From: Aeromicrobium endophyticum
Lineage (GTDB): Bacteria; Actinomycetota; Actinomycetes; Propionibacteriales; Nocardioidaceae
NCBI RefSeq assembly: GCF_003586285.1
Contig: NZ_QUBR01000003.1
Span: forward strand, 124,001-188,000
Direction of reading: 5' to 3'
DNA length: 64,000 nucleotides
The notes under the pieces are model-generated. The model was not told where the DNA came from. It did no database searches and worked only from the letters and a program-made list of their open reading frames with translations. Made by a program: the position numbers and the translations under genes. Within the stretch, counting starts at the first letter, position 1; the number at the start of each line of letters is the position of its first letter. Below, one piece after another: positions 1 to 8,610 of the stretch.

Positions 1-266
1 CCTTCGCCGCTGACGATGTCTCCCACACCGACGACGTCCACGCCGTCGCCGACGTCGACGACCTCCCCGACGAACTCGTGGCCGGGTACGAGGGGAGCCG
101 TGATGACCGATTGCGCCCAGGAGTCCCACTGATCGATGTGCAGGTCCGTCCCGCAGATGCCGGTGCGCAGAACCTTGATGAGCACGGACCCGTAGGCGGC
201 CTCGGGGGCAGGTACCTCTGTCATGGAGAGGCCGCGACCTGGACGGGCCTTCATCAGCGCTTTCAT
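1..266 (-). CDS. tdh: L-threonine 3-dehydrogenase, N-terminal part (cut by window edge)
   Basis: Only the first 88 codons are inside the window. The start is the ATG at 266-264. The translation begins MKALMKARPGRGLSMTEVP and carries GICGTDLHIDQWDSW, PGHEFVGEVV and GDIVSGEG, which match the zinc-dependent medium-chain dehydrogenase fold and are especially close to bacterial threonine dehydrogenase (catalytic-zinc Cys in ICGTD, then the GHE motif). The family oxidises L-threonine to 2-amino-3-ketobutyrate with NAD. It is divergent from the LysR gene at 358 and shares its short control region, so that regulator probably controls it. A sorbitol or butanediol dehydrogenase is the alternative. Confidence 0.85.
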   Translation of the reverse strand, partial: MKALMKARPGRGLSMTEVPAPEAAYGSVLIKVLRTGICGTDLHIDQWDSWAQSVITAPLVPGHEFVGEVVDVGDGVDVVGVGDIVSGE

Positions 267-314
267 GACTGCAACCTTCGGGCAGGAAAGCCGTGAAGTC
301 CATCACGAAATTCC

Positions 315-331
315 GCTTACACTTGGTAAGC
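315..331. promoter_or_regulatory. LysR-type operator between tdh and LysR gene
   Basis: GCTTAC, five bases, GTAAGC form a perfect 6-bp inverted repeat. The T-N11-A layout is the classic LysR box. It lies 48 nt upstream of the tdh start and 26 nt upstream of the LysR start, suited to control both. Seen directly; binding is inferred. Confidence 0.6.
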
Positions 332-357
332 AATTCTTCACAAGGAGAGGGCCGGGC

Positions 358-1281
358 ATGATCGATCCGCGCAGGTTGCGGGTGCTGCTGGCCGTGGCGC
401 TGCACGGCTCGGTCACAGCCGCTGCCGCGGCGCTGCACATGTCGCCGTCTGCGGTGTCCCAGCAGGTGGCCGCCCTCGAGCGAGAGGTCGGGCACGACAT
501 GTTCGAGCGCTACGGGCGCCGCCTCCGACTCACCGCCACAGGCGAGATCATGGTCCGGCACGCGAGGCGCCTCTCGGCGTTGCTGGAGGAGGCGGAGGCC
601 GATCTGGCGGCGGCGGCGCACGGTCAGGTCGGCGAGGTCTCCGTGGCAGCGTTCACGTCGGCCATCACCGAGGTCGTGGCGCCGGCAGTGGCCAGCCTGC
701 GAGAGACGTCTCCGCGAGTCCGCGTGCTCGTCAAGGACGCCGAAGGTCCCGCAGGGCGGCACCTTCTCGCCACGGGAGAGGTGGACATCGCGATCGGTGT
801 GGCGCACCAGGAAGACATGTCCGGTGCGGCGGCAGGCCAGCATCGAGCCTTTCTGTACACCGAACCATTCGACGCCTTGGTGCCACGTCGCCACCCGCTG
901 GCCTCGGCGCTCGCGATCGACGTGGCGCAGCTGGCCGGCGACCCGTGGATCATGCCCTGGCCGGGCAACCCGCTCCGCGACCTCATCGGTCTCGCGTGCG
1001 AGGAGGCCGGGTTCAGACCGGACGTCGTGAGCGTCTCCAACGACTTCCGCGCGATCTGCGCACTGGTCTCCTCCGGTGCGGGAGTGGCTCTGGCTCCTCG
1101 CTCGGCCCTGCGCGGCATCCACATGCACGGGATGAAGGTCCTGCCGCTCGACACCAGGCCGCCTACGCGCAGGGTCTTCGTCTCGGTGAGAGCGGGAGCT
1201 GATCAGCATCCGCTGATCAACCAGGTGCTCGTCGCCCTGCGCCAGCACGCGGCGGTCCTGGACTGGGAGCGCACGGGGTGA
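358..1281 (+). CDS. LysR-family transcriptional regulator
   Basis: A 307-residue protein of normal LysR length. Residues about 1-60 form the winged helix-turn-helix (LRVLLAVALHGSVTAAAAAL, then SPSAVSQQVAALE), followed by a linker helix and a periplasmic-binding-like effector domain. The ATG at 358 is preceded by AAGGAGAGG and starts exactly at the usual MIDPRRLR-type beginning; the frame is open further upstream but has no comparable ribosome site. It is divergent from tdh, so control of threonine or a related alcohol or amino-acid dehydrogenase is the simplest reading. The effector is unknown. Confidence 0.9.
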   Translation: MIDPRRLRVLLAVALHGSVTAAAAALHMSPSAVSQQVAALEREVGHDMFERYGRRLRLTATGEIMVRHARRLSALLEEAEADLAAAAHGQVGEVSVAAFTSAITEVVAPAVASLRETSPRVRVLVKDAEGPAGRHLLATGEVDIAIGVAHQEDMSGAAAGQHRAFLYTEPFDALVPRRHPLASALAIDVAQLAGDPWIMPWPGNPLRDLIGLACEEAGFRPDVVSVSNDFRAICALVSSGAGVALAPRSALRGIHMHGMKVLPLDTRPPTRRVFVSVRAGADQHPLINQVLVALRQHAAVLDWERTG

Positions 1282-1323
1282 GCTGGTGTGGATGGCTCAG
1301 GCCACCGATGTGGCGAAGAACGG

Positions 1324-2991
1324 CTACCGACTGCGATCAGGCGAACGCTGTGGCCTCCCGCGGTCCAGCACGACGCGGAGCTGCAGCATCGCCGCGAGGC
1401 GAGCCTCGGGGTCGTCGAGGTCCAGTCCGCTGACGTCCACGACACGTCTCAGCCGATATCTGAACGTGTTCGGGTGCATGAAGGTCACAGCAGACGCCTT
1501 GGCGACGTCCCCGAAGGACTCGAGCCAGGCCTGAAGGGTCTCCACGAGCTGGGACCCCTTCGACTCGTCGTGCGCCAGCAGGCGAGAGAGCGGACCCGTC
1601 GGACGGTCGCCACGCGCCGTGACCATGTCGCGGAGCTCGAGCAGCAGGGTCTCGACGTGAACGTCCTCGAAGCGTGCGACCTGGCGGTGCTCGCTCTCTT
1701 GGTCGAGCAGCACCCGAAGCACCCGATCAGCGCTGGCACGCGCGTCGGCCAGGTTCGACGGATGCTGCGCGACGGGGCCGATGCCGATGTTCGCTCGGTC
1801 GCCGCCGGTGACGCGTTCGAGGAACTGCGTGGCCACGCGCGCTGCGCGCTCCTCCGCCACCTCGGCGCCGTCCCGGCCGGCCGGCATCAGCGCGTAGCAG
1901 ACGTCCCCGATGAGCGCCGTGGCACTACGAGGGTGGACGGCCGTCAGATGCAGGGCCAACCCTGCGCTGAGCCGCTGCCCCTCCGCTCTGCGGATCGCGT
2001 GTCCCTCGACGGTGTCCGGCCCGTGCTCGACCAGTCCCATGGCGAGTATGGTCACGGCTTCGCCCGCCAGTCCGAGGCGGCGCAACGCGTTCCTCGCGCC
2101 GGATCCACCGCTCAGGGCGGTGCTCACCAGATCGGCACGCAGCTGCTGCGCCCCGTGGGAACCTCCTCGGATGCGCATCATGTGAAGGGCCACGAGCTGT
2201 GCGGCCTCGGTCAGCCCGCGAGACCGCGCCTCCGACAGAGGCTCGCGGACCACGGCCCAGATCGATCCGAGAACCTCGTCGCCGGCGCGAACAGCCACCG
2301 CCACCCTCGGAAGGTCCGTACCCGGCGGGCCCGGGGCGATCCAGACCGGCTTGCTGCTGCGGTAGAGCTCGTCGAAGATCCCGCGCTCCAACCAGGCTGA
2401 CGTGAACCGGTCAGGGACCTGGCGCCCCAGGATCGTCTCGATCCGCGACGAGTCCGCCTCGTCCTGCCGTCCGGAGAAGGCCAGCACGTGGGAGCTTCTG
2501 TCGAGGATCGTGACCGGGGCGTCGATGAGGGCCGTGATGGCATTGGCCACGGCGAACAGATCGCCGGAGGCGATGTTCCCGATGCTGTCCGCCTCGTCGC
2601 CGCCGACCAGGTCGTCGGTCGACAGCGACCGGATCATGGCGGCCAGCTGTGCCCAGGAAGCGCCCCGGGCCAAGCCGATCAGGGGGACGCCCGACTCCTT
2701 CACCGCGCGCTCGATGGATGCGTCGATCTCTTGGGGCAGGCGCACGACCAGGCCGAGAGCACGCCGGCGCCCGAGGCTCTGCAACAGCTCGACGATGTCG
2801 TCGTGCTCACGGAGGCCGACACCGAGCACCAGCGCGTCGGCAGGCAGGTACTCGTCGTCGACCGGGTCGTGGAACGCGACGCCGCCCAGCTCTGCCGAGG
2901 CGGACGGGGCTCCCTCGAGCACGGTCAGGAGGGTCTCGCTGAGCTCGTCGAGGATCCGGACGAGGGTGGTACGTGGCGAATCTTCGGACAT
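1324..2991 (-). CDS. PucR-family transcriptional regulator
   Basis: About 555 residues. The N-terminal third (LADALVLGVG, VVRLP, GVPLIGL) resembles the purine-catabolism-regulator sensing domain. A GAF-like middle follows. The last about 60 residues (LVETLQAWLESFGDV, NTFRYRLRRVVDVSGLDL) are the PucR C-terminal helix-turn-helix. The frame could start at 3036, but the ATG at 2991 begins the conserved part and is preferred. It faces the LysR gene tail to tail. No metabolic operon is attached, so its targets are unknown; family members usually activate purine, amino-acid or polyketide-type catabolic genes. Confidence 0.85.
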   Translation of the reverse strand: MSEDSPRTTLVRILDELSETLLTVLEGAPSASAELGGVAFHDPVDDEYLPADALVLGVGLREHDDIVELLQSLGRRRALGLVVRLPQEIDASIERAVKESGVPLIGLARGASWAQLAAMIRSLSTDDLVGGDEADSIGNIASGDLFAVANAITALIDAPVTILDRSSHVLAFSGRQDEADSSRIETILGRQVPDRFTSAWLERGIFDELYRSSKPVWIAPGPPGTDLPRVAVAVRAGDEVLGSIWAVVREPLSEARSRGLTEAAQLVALHMMRIRGGSHGAQQLRADLVSTALSGGSGARNALRRLGLAGEAVTILAMGLVEHGPDTVEGHAIRRAEGQRLSAGLALHLTAVHPRSATALIGDVCYALMPAGRDGAEVAEERAARVATQFLERVTGGDRANIGIGPVAQHPSNLADARASADRVLRVLLDQESEHRQVARFEDVHVETLLLELRDMVTARGDRPTGPLSRLLAHDESKGSQLVETLQAWLESFGDVAKASAVTFMHPNTFRYRLRRVVDVSGLDLDDPEARLAAMLQLRVVLDRGRPQRSPDRSR

Positions 2992-3134
2992 GGGGCGCCC
3001 TGTCGGCCGTCGGGTCGTAGTGGAATCGTACGACATCGGGCGCGGAGTCTGGCCTGTTCGACGAGACCACGCTGTCCGACGTCGACCGCTGACGATCGAT
3101 GTCGTGATCGACCGGCGAAGACGTCAGGACCGGT

Positions 3135-3893
3135 TCAGACGCGTACGACCGTCGGCCCCAACGAGGCATAGCGCTGGGCCGTGGACGGCGACAGCCTCCG
3201 GTCGGTGATGATGAGATCGAGATCCTTCACGTCCGCGACGTGGCAGAAGCTCGAGACGGCGAACTTGGCGCTCACGCCCGTGAACACTCGACGCCGGGAC
3301 ACGCGAACGGCGGTCTTCTTGACCTCGGCCACCGCTGGATCGGGGGTGGTGAGCCCGCGCTCCTGCGAGATGGCGTTCGAACCGATGAAGGCGACGTCCA
3401 CGACGAAGTTGCTCAACATGTCGATGGCCCAGTGGTCCACCGTGCCGAGCGTCGTCCCGCGTACCCGGCCCCCGAGCAGGTAGACCGAGAACAGGTCGCG
3501 GCGAGCGAGCATCGAGGCGATCGGCAACGATGCCGTGACCACTCTCATCCGTCGTTGGGGCAGACTGCGAGCGATCAGCTGAGGGGTGAAGCCCTCGTCG
3601 ATGAACAGCGTCTCGGCGTCCTCGACGTGGCGTACTGCCTCGGTGGCGATGCGTCGCTTCTCCTCCAGGTGAGTGACCTCGCGCGTCTCGAGGTCGGACT
3701 CGTAGGCGGCTGTCTCGACGGGGAAGGCCTGACCGTAGGAACGGCGCAGAAGCCCTCGCGTGTCGAGGATCGCCAGGTCGCGTCGAACCGTCTCGAGCGA
3801 CACGTCCAACAGCTTCGACAGGTCAGTCACCGCGACCGAACCCCGGTCGCGTGCCATCTGCAGGATGTGCCGTTGTCGCTCAGTGGGAGTCAT
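3135..3893 (-). CDS. DeoR-family transcriptional regulator
   Basis: 252 residues. Residues 1-55 are a DeoR winged helix (TPTERQRHILQMARDRG, then SLETVRRDLAILDTRGLLRR). The rest is the DeoRC sugar-phosphate sensor domain, with VDVAFIGSNAIS, TPDPAVAEVKK and the final DLIITD. The ATG at 3893 follows GGAGAAG; a longer open frame upstream runs into the kinase gene and is rejected. It lies 58 nt downstream of a PfkB kinase on the same strand, so it probably responds to that kinase's phosphorylated sugar. Confidence 0.9.
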   Translation of the reverse strand: MTPTERQRHILQMARDRGSVAVTDLSKLLDVSLETVRRDLAILDTRGLLRRSYGQAFPVETAAYESDLETREVTHLEEKRRIATEAVRHVEDAETLFIDEGFTPQLIARSLPQRRMRVVTASLPIASMLARRDLFSVYLLGGRVRGTTLGTVDHWAIDMLSNFVVDVAFIGSNAISQERGLTTPDPAVAEVKKTAVRVSRRRVFTGVSAKFAVSSFCHVADVKDLDLIITDRRLSPSTAQRYASLGPTVVRV

Positions 3894-3951
3894 GTGACCG
3901 TTCTTCTCCGGGGGTGATCGCACGTGCTGCCATGCACAACTGTCGCACGGC

Positions 3952-4851
3952 TCACGGCTCGTCGTCGGTGGCAAGCTCACGTGCCCACGGTGGATCTGCG
4001 CTCGGTCGTGAGCAGGTGATCGCCGCGCACGACGACGCGAACGAACCGAGCTGGTGCAGCTCTGCCTGGCTGATCGATCCAGGCCCCCGCCAGTCTCGGT
4101 CCGCCAGCCACGTCACCATGGCCGCCATGTAGGAGTCGCCGGCGCCGATGGTATCCGCGACAGCGGTCGCGCCCACATCCGTCCAGCACCCGCCCGAGCT
4201 GGTGGCCAGGTAGGACCCGTTCCGGCCGCACGTGATCGCCACCAGCGTGGTCTCGGAGGCGAGGGCCCGTGCGAGATCTGCGGGAGCGGTGCCCGGGGAG
4301 AGGACCTGCGCGTCTTCATCGCTCATCTTGAGGTACGTGACGTAGGGCATCAGCCGGGCGAAGGCGTTGCGCCAGACGCGCGCATCGGGCTCGACAGGCA
4401 GGCGCACGTTGGGATCGAAGCTGACCGGGATCCCTCGTTCTCGCGCCGCGGCCGCGAGCCCGACGACGACGGCCGCCCCAGGCTCGAGCACCGCACCGAG
4501 GGAGCCCACGTGCACGGCGTCGAAGTCGGCGACGTCGAGCTGTGTCGTCGCGTCCCAGGTGACGTCGAAGGCGTAGACGGCACTGCCGTCGTCCGCGATC
4601 TCGGCGGTCGCCACTGACGTGTCGTCGTGGGTGGGGGCGAGCAGGAGCGGGCGGACACTTGATGCGGAAAGGTGCTTGCGCACCAGCGCTCCTCGCGCGT
4701 CGCTGCCGAGCTGGGTCCCGAACGTCGTCGGGACCCCCAGGCGCGACAGACCCACCGCGACGTTGAGCGGAGACCCTCCGACGTGCTCGGTCGAACCGTC
4801 TCGACCGACGACGACGTCGATCAACGCCTCGCCCACCACCAGCACGTTCAT
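3952..4851 (-). CDS. PfkB-family carbohydrate kinase
   Basis: 299 residues, the normal size of ribokinase-fold sugar kinases. The N-terminal GEALIDVVV and GGSPLNVAVGLSRLG are the substrate-side PfkB motif. Near the C-terminus DTIGAGDSYMAA is signature 2, with the catalytic Asp in GAGD. The start is the ATG at 4851, just before MNVLVVGEALID. Fructokinase is the best guess from GGSPLNVA, but substrate cannot be read with certainty. It is followed by the DeoR gene in a probable two-gene operon. Alternatives are 2-keto-3-deoxygluconate kinase or another sugar kinase. Confidence 0.85.
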   Translation of the reverse strand: MNVLVVGEALIDVVVGRDGSTEHVGGSPLNVAVGLSRLGVPTTFGTQLGSDARGALVRKHLSASSVRPLLLAPTHDDTSVATAEIADDGSAVYAFDVTWDATTQLDVADFDAVHVGSLGAVLEPGAAVVVGLAAAARERGIPVSFDPNVRLPVEPDARVWRNAFARLMPYVTYLKMSDEDAQVLSPGTAPADLARALASETTLVAITCGRNGSYLATSSGGCWTDVGATAVADTIGAGDSYMAAMVTWLADRDWRGPGSISQAELHQLGSFASSCAAITCSRPSADPPWARELATDDEP

Positions 4852-4912
4852 ACGCCGCCCACGATCTCCCGCCTCCCGCTTCGGACTGGCCGTACCTGCG
4901 TCGACCGGCATG

Positions 4913-5536
4913 TCAGGCCAGCAGCTCCTTGGCCCTCGCGACCACCTCGGGCGACGCCGCGTGGAGTGAACCGGATCGATAGGGCGGCGAGGGCGCGTAC
5001 TCGGCCAACAGCTGCGACGTCTGAGCAGCCTCGTCGCCCGACATCAGTCCGATCAGCGTCAACGCCATGTCGATGCCGGCGGACACCCCGGCCGCGGTGG
5101 CGTACTTCCCGTCGATGACCACTCGGTCGTCTGACGGGTGGGCGCCGAAGTCAGTCAGCTCCGCGAGCGCGCCCCAATGGGTGGTCGCTCGCCGGCCCTC
5201 CAGGAGCCCGGCGGAGGCCAGGATCAACGAACCGGTGCAGGCCGACGTCGTCCACGTGCTGCTCCGGTCGACGGTGCGCAACCACTCGTGGAGGTGCGTG
5301 TTGGTCGTCTGTGCCACGTAGCCCGGCCCTCCTCCGATCACCACCACGTCGGGATCGAGCACGTCGTCGAGTCCCCGTGTCGCCTGCATGGCCAGGGAAC
5401 CGATGTCGTTCACGACCGGGCCCGCGGTGTCGGCCACGAAGACCACCTCGGCGCCGGGGACGCCGGCCAAGAAGTGATAGGGCCCGACGACGTCGAGCGC
5501 GGTGAAGTCCGGGTAGAGGACGATGGCAACCTTCAT
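4913..5536 (-). CDS. DJ-1/PfpI family protein (isonitrile-hydratase-like), paralogue 1
   Basis: 207 residues of the DJ-1/PfpI glutamine-amidotransferase-like fold. It has the N-terminal VAIVLYPDFTALDVVGP with Asp15, the PDVVVIGGGPG turn, and the nucleophile elbow TTSACTGS with Cys100 and Thr101. This Asp/Cys/Thr set is the one used by Pseudomonas isonitrile hydratase (InhA). The start MKVAIVLYP matches the two neighbouring paralogues. It is divergent from paralogue 2 across 246 nt. The true substrate is not known; cyclopropane- or isonitrile-type hydration and glyoxalase-like activity are family options. Confidence 0.85.
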   Translation of the reverse strand: MKVAIVLYPDFTALDVVGPYHFLAGVPGAEVVFVADTAGPVVNDIGSLAMQATRGLDDVLDPDVVVIGGGPGYVAQTTNTHLHEWLRTVDRSSTWTTSACTGSLILASAGLLEGRRATTHWGALAELTDFGAHPSDDRVVIDGKYATAAGVSAGIDMALTLIGLMSGDEAAQTSQLLAEYAPSPPYRSGSLHAASPEVVARAKELLA

Positions 5537-5782
5537 CGGGGCTTCCTTGCTCGGGCGAGGGACTTCTCGATCCGGTCCTTCGCCGACGACCGGATCTGCA
5601 GGAGCCGGGACCAGCGATATCGCTCGTGCCGCGGTTCAGGTGGCGCTGCTACGACGCTAGGTCCTTCAGGTTCCGGCAGGCTGGTCGGATCCGACCATTT
5701 TTCGCAGCATTATTGTCACGGACGACCACCAGGCGGTGCTGGCGGCATGTCATGGTCGAACCCCGGACCGAGGAGACCAGAC

Positions 5783-6421
5783 GTGCAGATCGCCATAGTG
5801 CTGTATCCCGAGTTCACGGCGCTCGACGTCATCGGTCCGTACGAGGTGCTGAGCCGGATCCCTGGGGCGGAGGTCGTCTTCGCGGCTCACGAACCGGGTG
5901 ACGTCGCGGACGCGACGGGGAGCCTGCTGGTCTCCGCGATGGCCTTGGACGACGTGAGCCGCCCCGACGTGGTGCTGGTCGGCGGCGGCCCGGGACAGGC
6001 GGGTCTGATGGCCGACGGGCCCGTGCATCGGTGGCTTCGCGCGGTCGACCCGACGTCGACGTGGATGTCCGCCGTCAGCACGGGGTCGCTGATCCTGGCG
6101 TCAGCCGGACTGCTCGGCGATCGCGAGGTCGCGACGCACTGGTTGGCCACGGGCCAGCTTGCGGTGCTGGGGGCGAAGAGCACGAGCGACCGGGTCGTCA
6201 TCGACGGCAAGTACGCCACAGCGGCCGGCGTGTCCGCCGGCATCGACCTGGCCTTGACGCTCGCCGGTCTGATCGCCGGTGACGAGGTGGCCCAGGCGAT
6301 CCAGCTGATCGTCGAGTACTCGCCCGAACCTCCCTACGCATCCGGTACGCCCGAGTCGGCTTCGCCCCGGGTGGTGGAGCGGGTGCTCGCCCGACGCGAC
6401 GAGCTCCTCGGCACCACGTGA
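5783..6421 (+). CDS. DJ-1/PfpI family protein, paralogue 2, catalytic Cys replaced by Ser
   Basis: 212 residues, closely similar to the divergent paralogue at 4913-5536 along its whole length (VQIAIVLYPEFTALDVIGPY; DRVVIDGKYATAAGVSAGID). The GTG at 5783 is chosen because AGGAGA lies 6-12 nt upstream and it starts at the same residue as the paralogue; an ATG at 5747 would add 12 residues without a good ribosome site. The nucleophile elbow reads SAVSTGS, so the conserved Cys is Ser99 (AGC at 6077). Asp15 and the following Thr are kept. It may be a binding or sensory protein, or an enzyme with altered chemistry. Confidence 0.85.
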   Translation: MQIAIVLYPEFTALDVIGPYEVLSRIPGAEVVFAAHEPGDVADATGSLLVSAMALDDVSRPDVVLVGGGPGQAGLMADGPVHRWLRAVDPTSTWMSAVSTGSLILASAGLLGDREVATHWLATGQLAVLGAKSTSDRVVIDGKYATAAGVSAGIDLALTLAGLIAGDEVAQAIQLIVEYSPEPPYASGTPESASPRVVERVLARRDELLGTT

Positions 6422-6525
6422 ACCATTCCCGCGGTCACCGCTCGTCAGCACAGTCGCGATCTGCTTCACCGGCCTGGCCGAGATGGCGACTGCGCTGACG
6501 ATGCGGGTCGCCGCCGGATGCCTCC

Positions 6526-6555
6526 CGCTCGTCCACCCTCCGCTCGTCCACCCTC
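6526..6555 (+). repeat. Perfect tandem duplication of a 15-nt unit
   Basis: CGCTCGTCCACCCTC occurs twice head to tail, just upstream of the third DJ-1-type gene. It is non-coding and sits about 20 nt before that gene's start, so it could alter the leader. A recent slippage event is the simplest explanation. Confidence 0.8.
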
Positions 6556-6576
6556 CAACGTGAAGGCTGCCCGAAG

Positions 6577-7281
6577 ATGACCACTCCACTGCGCATCGGC
6601 TTGCTGGTGTTCCCCGACATGACCCAGCTCGACATGACGGGACCCCTCCAAGTGTTCTCGGCGGTCCCGGACGTCGAGATCCACCTGCTCTGGAAGACTC
6701 TCGAACCTGTCCGCACCGATTCGGTGATGAGGATCAACCCGACGACGACGATCGAGAGCTGCCCTCAGCTCGACGTCATCTGCGTTCCCGGGGGTTATGG
6801 CACGGACGCCCTTCTCGGCGATCGCGACATCCTCGACTTCCTGACGCGGCAGGGCGCCTCCGCGCGCTACATCACATCGGTGTGCACGGGGGCGCTCGTC
6901 CTCGGCGCGGCAGGCCTGCTCGACGGATACGAGGCCGTCACTCACTGGACAGCGATGGACGTGCTCGGCGACCTCGGTGCGATCCCGGTCCAGGACCGTG
7001 TGGTGATCGACCGCAACCGGGTGACAGGCGGCGGCGTCACGGCGGGCATCGACTTCGCCCTGACCCTCGTCGCCGAGATCTTCGATCGTGCCACCGCCGA
7101 AGGCGTCCAGCTTCGCCTCGAGTACGTTCCGCACCCGCCGTTCGACGCGGGGTCTCCGCACACGGCGCCTCCGGAGGTCCTCGCGGGCTACCAGGCACGG
7201 ATCGGTCCGGCCAAGCGACGCCGTGCCGAGGCGGTGAGCAGAGCTGCGGCACGACTGGCGGCGGCAGCCTCCGATCAATGA
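6577..7281 (+). CDS. DJ-1/PfpI family protein (isonitrile-hydratase-like), paralogue 3
   Basis: 234 residues. It shows VFPDMTQLDMTGPLQVF with Asp19, CVPGGYGTDALL, and the elbow SVCTGA with Cys103 and Thr104. Spacing of these residues is close to that of InhA (Asp17, Cys101, Thr102), so of the three paralogues this one looks most like a true isonitrile hydratase, which turns isonitriles into N-substituted formamides. The C-terminus is extended by a basic, Ala-rich tail (residues about 205-234). Its stop codon overlaps the start of the next hydrolase gene, indicating translational coupling. Confidence 0.85.
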   Translation: MTTPLRIGLLVFPDMTQLDMTGPLQVFSAVPDVEIHLLWKTLEPVRTDSVMRINPTTTIESCPQLDVICVPGGYGTDALLGDRDILDFLTRQGASARYITSVCTGALVLGAAGLLDGYEAVTHWTAMDVLGDLGAIPVQDRVVIDRNRVTGGGVTAGIDFALTLVAEIFDRATAEGVQLRLEYVPHPPFDAGSPHTAPPEVLAGYQARIGPAKRRRAEAVSRAAARLAAAASDQ

Positions 7282-7982
7282 GGTTGCACAGCGTGAGCGT
7301 GGGCGACGGACCCAAGACGGCTGCGCTCGTGCACGGGATGACCGGCGACGGCGGGACGTGGTTCGAGGTCGCACCGTGGCTGGTGGGACTCGGCTACACC
7401 GTGACCCTGGTCGACCTGCGTGGGCACGGTCTCAGTCCACGAGCAAGCAGCTACCGCGCGTCCGACCTCGGTGACGACCTCGTGGACACCCTCCCGACAG
7501 GGATGGATCTGATCGCCGGGCACTCCCTGGGCGGGCGCGCGCTGGTGTCAGCGGTCGAGAGTCTCCGGCCCCGGAAGACCATCTACCTGGATCCCGCGTG
7601 GACCGTGCCTCGCGACCTCGTCATCAGCCGCCCTCTGCGGGAGGACGGCTCGGTCATGAGCCTGGGCGAGGCTTCAGGCTGGGCACCGGCAGGCTGGCCC
7701 CTCAGTGCCGCCCATCTTCGCAGCTCCCTGCGATCGCAGGCCCTGTTCGACGCGACGATGCTCACCGATCCGTGGTGGCCCCTGCCCGACCTGGTCCCGT
7801 GCGAGAAGCCGGTCGTGCCTTCCCTCGTCGCTCTCGCCGACCCCACCGACCTCGTGCCGCCCGCGCTCGCCGACCGACTGGGCGCAGGCGGGTACGAGAT
7901 TCGAGTCGTCCCTGGTGCAGGCCACGACCTCCACGTCACGCACCTGGACGCGCTCAAGATCACGATCGACGACTGGGTGTAG
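7278..7982 (+). CDS. Alpha/beta-fold hydrolase
   Basis: 234 residues. It begins at the ATG overlapping the upstream stop (ATGA), so it is coupled to the DJ-1-type gene. Visible features are the oxyanion-hole region VHGMTGDGGTWFE, the strand VTLVDLRGHGLS, the nucleophile elbow GHSLGG with Ser83, an acid in LADPTDLV and the catalytic His in GAGHDLHV. The set is a complete Ser-Asp-His triad. The substrate is unknown; pairing with an isonitrile-hydratase-like enzyme suggests hydrolysis of a formamide, ester or amide product, which is an inference. Confidence 0.85.
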   Translation: MRLHSVSVGDGPKTAALVHGMTGDGGTWFEVAPWLVGLGYTVTLVDLRGHGLSPRASSYRASDLGDDLVDTLPTGMDLIAGHSLGGRALVSAVESLRPRKTIYLDPAWTVPRDLVISRPLREDGSVMSLGEASGWAPAGWPLSAAHLRSSLRSQALFDATMLTDPWWPLPDLVPCEKPVVPSLVALADPTDLVPPALADRLGAGGYEIRVVPGAGHDLHVTHLDALKITIDDWV

Positions 7983-8067
7983 CCGACTGCGTGATCGCAT
8001 CAGCATCGACGAAGCGGGCCGATGACGCCCCCGACCGGTCTCCGACGCCGTGCGACGGGCGTGTCGA

Positions 8068-8259
8068 GGAGTCGGCGCCGCCTGCACGGCCCACACCCAG
8101 ATCGATCCGTCAGGGGTCGCGGGTCTCGTGCATCGTGAGCTGCTCGGCGAGCTCGAGGGGCGAGTGATGTGGCAGCAGCACGGCGCCGCTGCCGACGCGG
8201 CCCCCGCTGGTCGCCGCTGCGACCAGCGCGACCAGGACCGGTGCACTGGTGCCGGACGA
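8068..8259 (-). pseudogene. Fragment of luciferase-like (F420/flavin) monooxygenase
   Basis: The minus-strand translation SAPVLVALVAAATS, then RVGSGAVLLPHHSPLELAEQ, is a clear piece of the bacterial-luciferase-like monooxygenase family. It is followed by TMHETRDP, an in-frame TGA (8112-8110), and then RIDLGVGRAGGAD. The family motif is PGRIDLGxGRAxGxD, so the stop sits exactly where Gly (GGA) belongs, a one-base nonsense change. Both the N-terminus and most of the C-terminus are missing. Decayed remnant; no product expected. Confidence 0.75.
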
Positions 8260-8277
8260 GGTCGGTTCGTCGCCGCG

Positions 8278-8530
8278 AGTCCCTCCGTCGTTGCCCACAG
8301 CCGCGCCGCCAGGTCGAGGTCACGGGCGCGCGCCGACCGGTTGATGACCTGTGCTCCGCCGCGCATGTGGAACAGGTGTCGTGGGCCGGTGAAGGTGCCG
8401 CTGGGCAGCTCGGCGGTCGCGGCGTGCAGCACGGGCAGGGCGCCGGCATCGGGTGACTGTCCGATGATCGGCATGAGGCGATCCCAGAGGCCGGGCTTCA
8501 CCGTCGGCCGAGACGTCGTCGGCCTCGCCG
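8278..8530 (-). pseudogene. C-terminal fragment of a short-chain dehydrogenase
   Basis: The minus-strand frame reads KPGLWDRLMPIIGQSPDAGA, LPVLHAATAELPSGTFTGP, then SARARDLDLAARLWATTEGL. This is the typical C-terminal third of retinol-dehydrogenase-like short-chain dehydrogenases. The NAD-binding half and the Tyr-Lys active site are absent: upstream of about 8530 the frame is no longer recognisable and the next gene begins at 8611. It abuts the monooxygenase fragment downstream, as if a deletion fused two old genes. Confidence 0.7.
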
Positions 8531-8610
8531 CGAGGGCGTGTGTCGGATCAAAGGGCCGTGCGGGGCGACGTTCACCGCTTCGTCACTGAGGCCCGTGCGA
8601 GACTCGCGCT

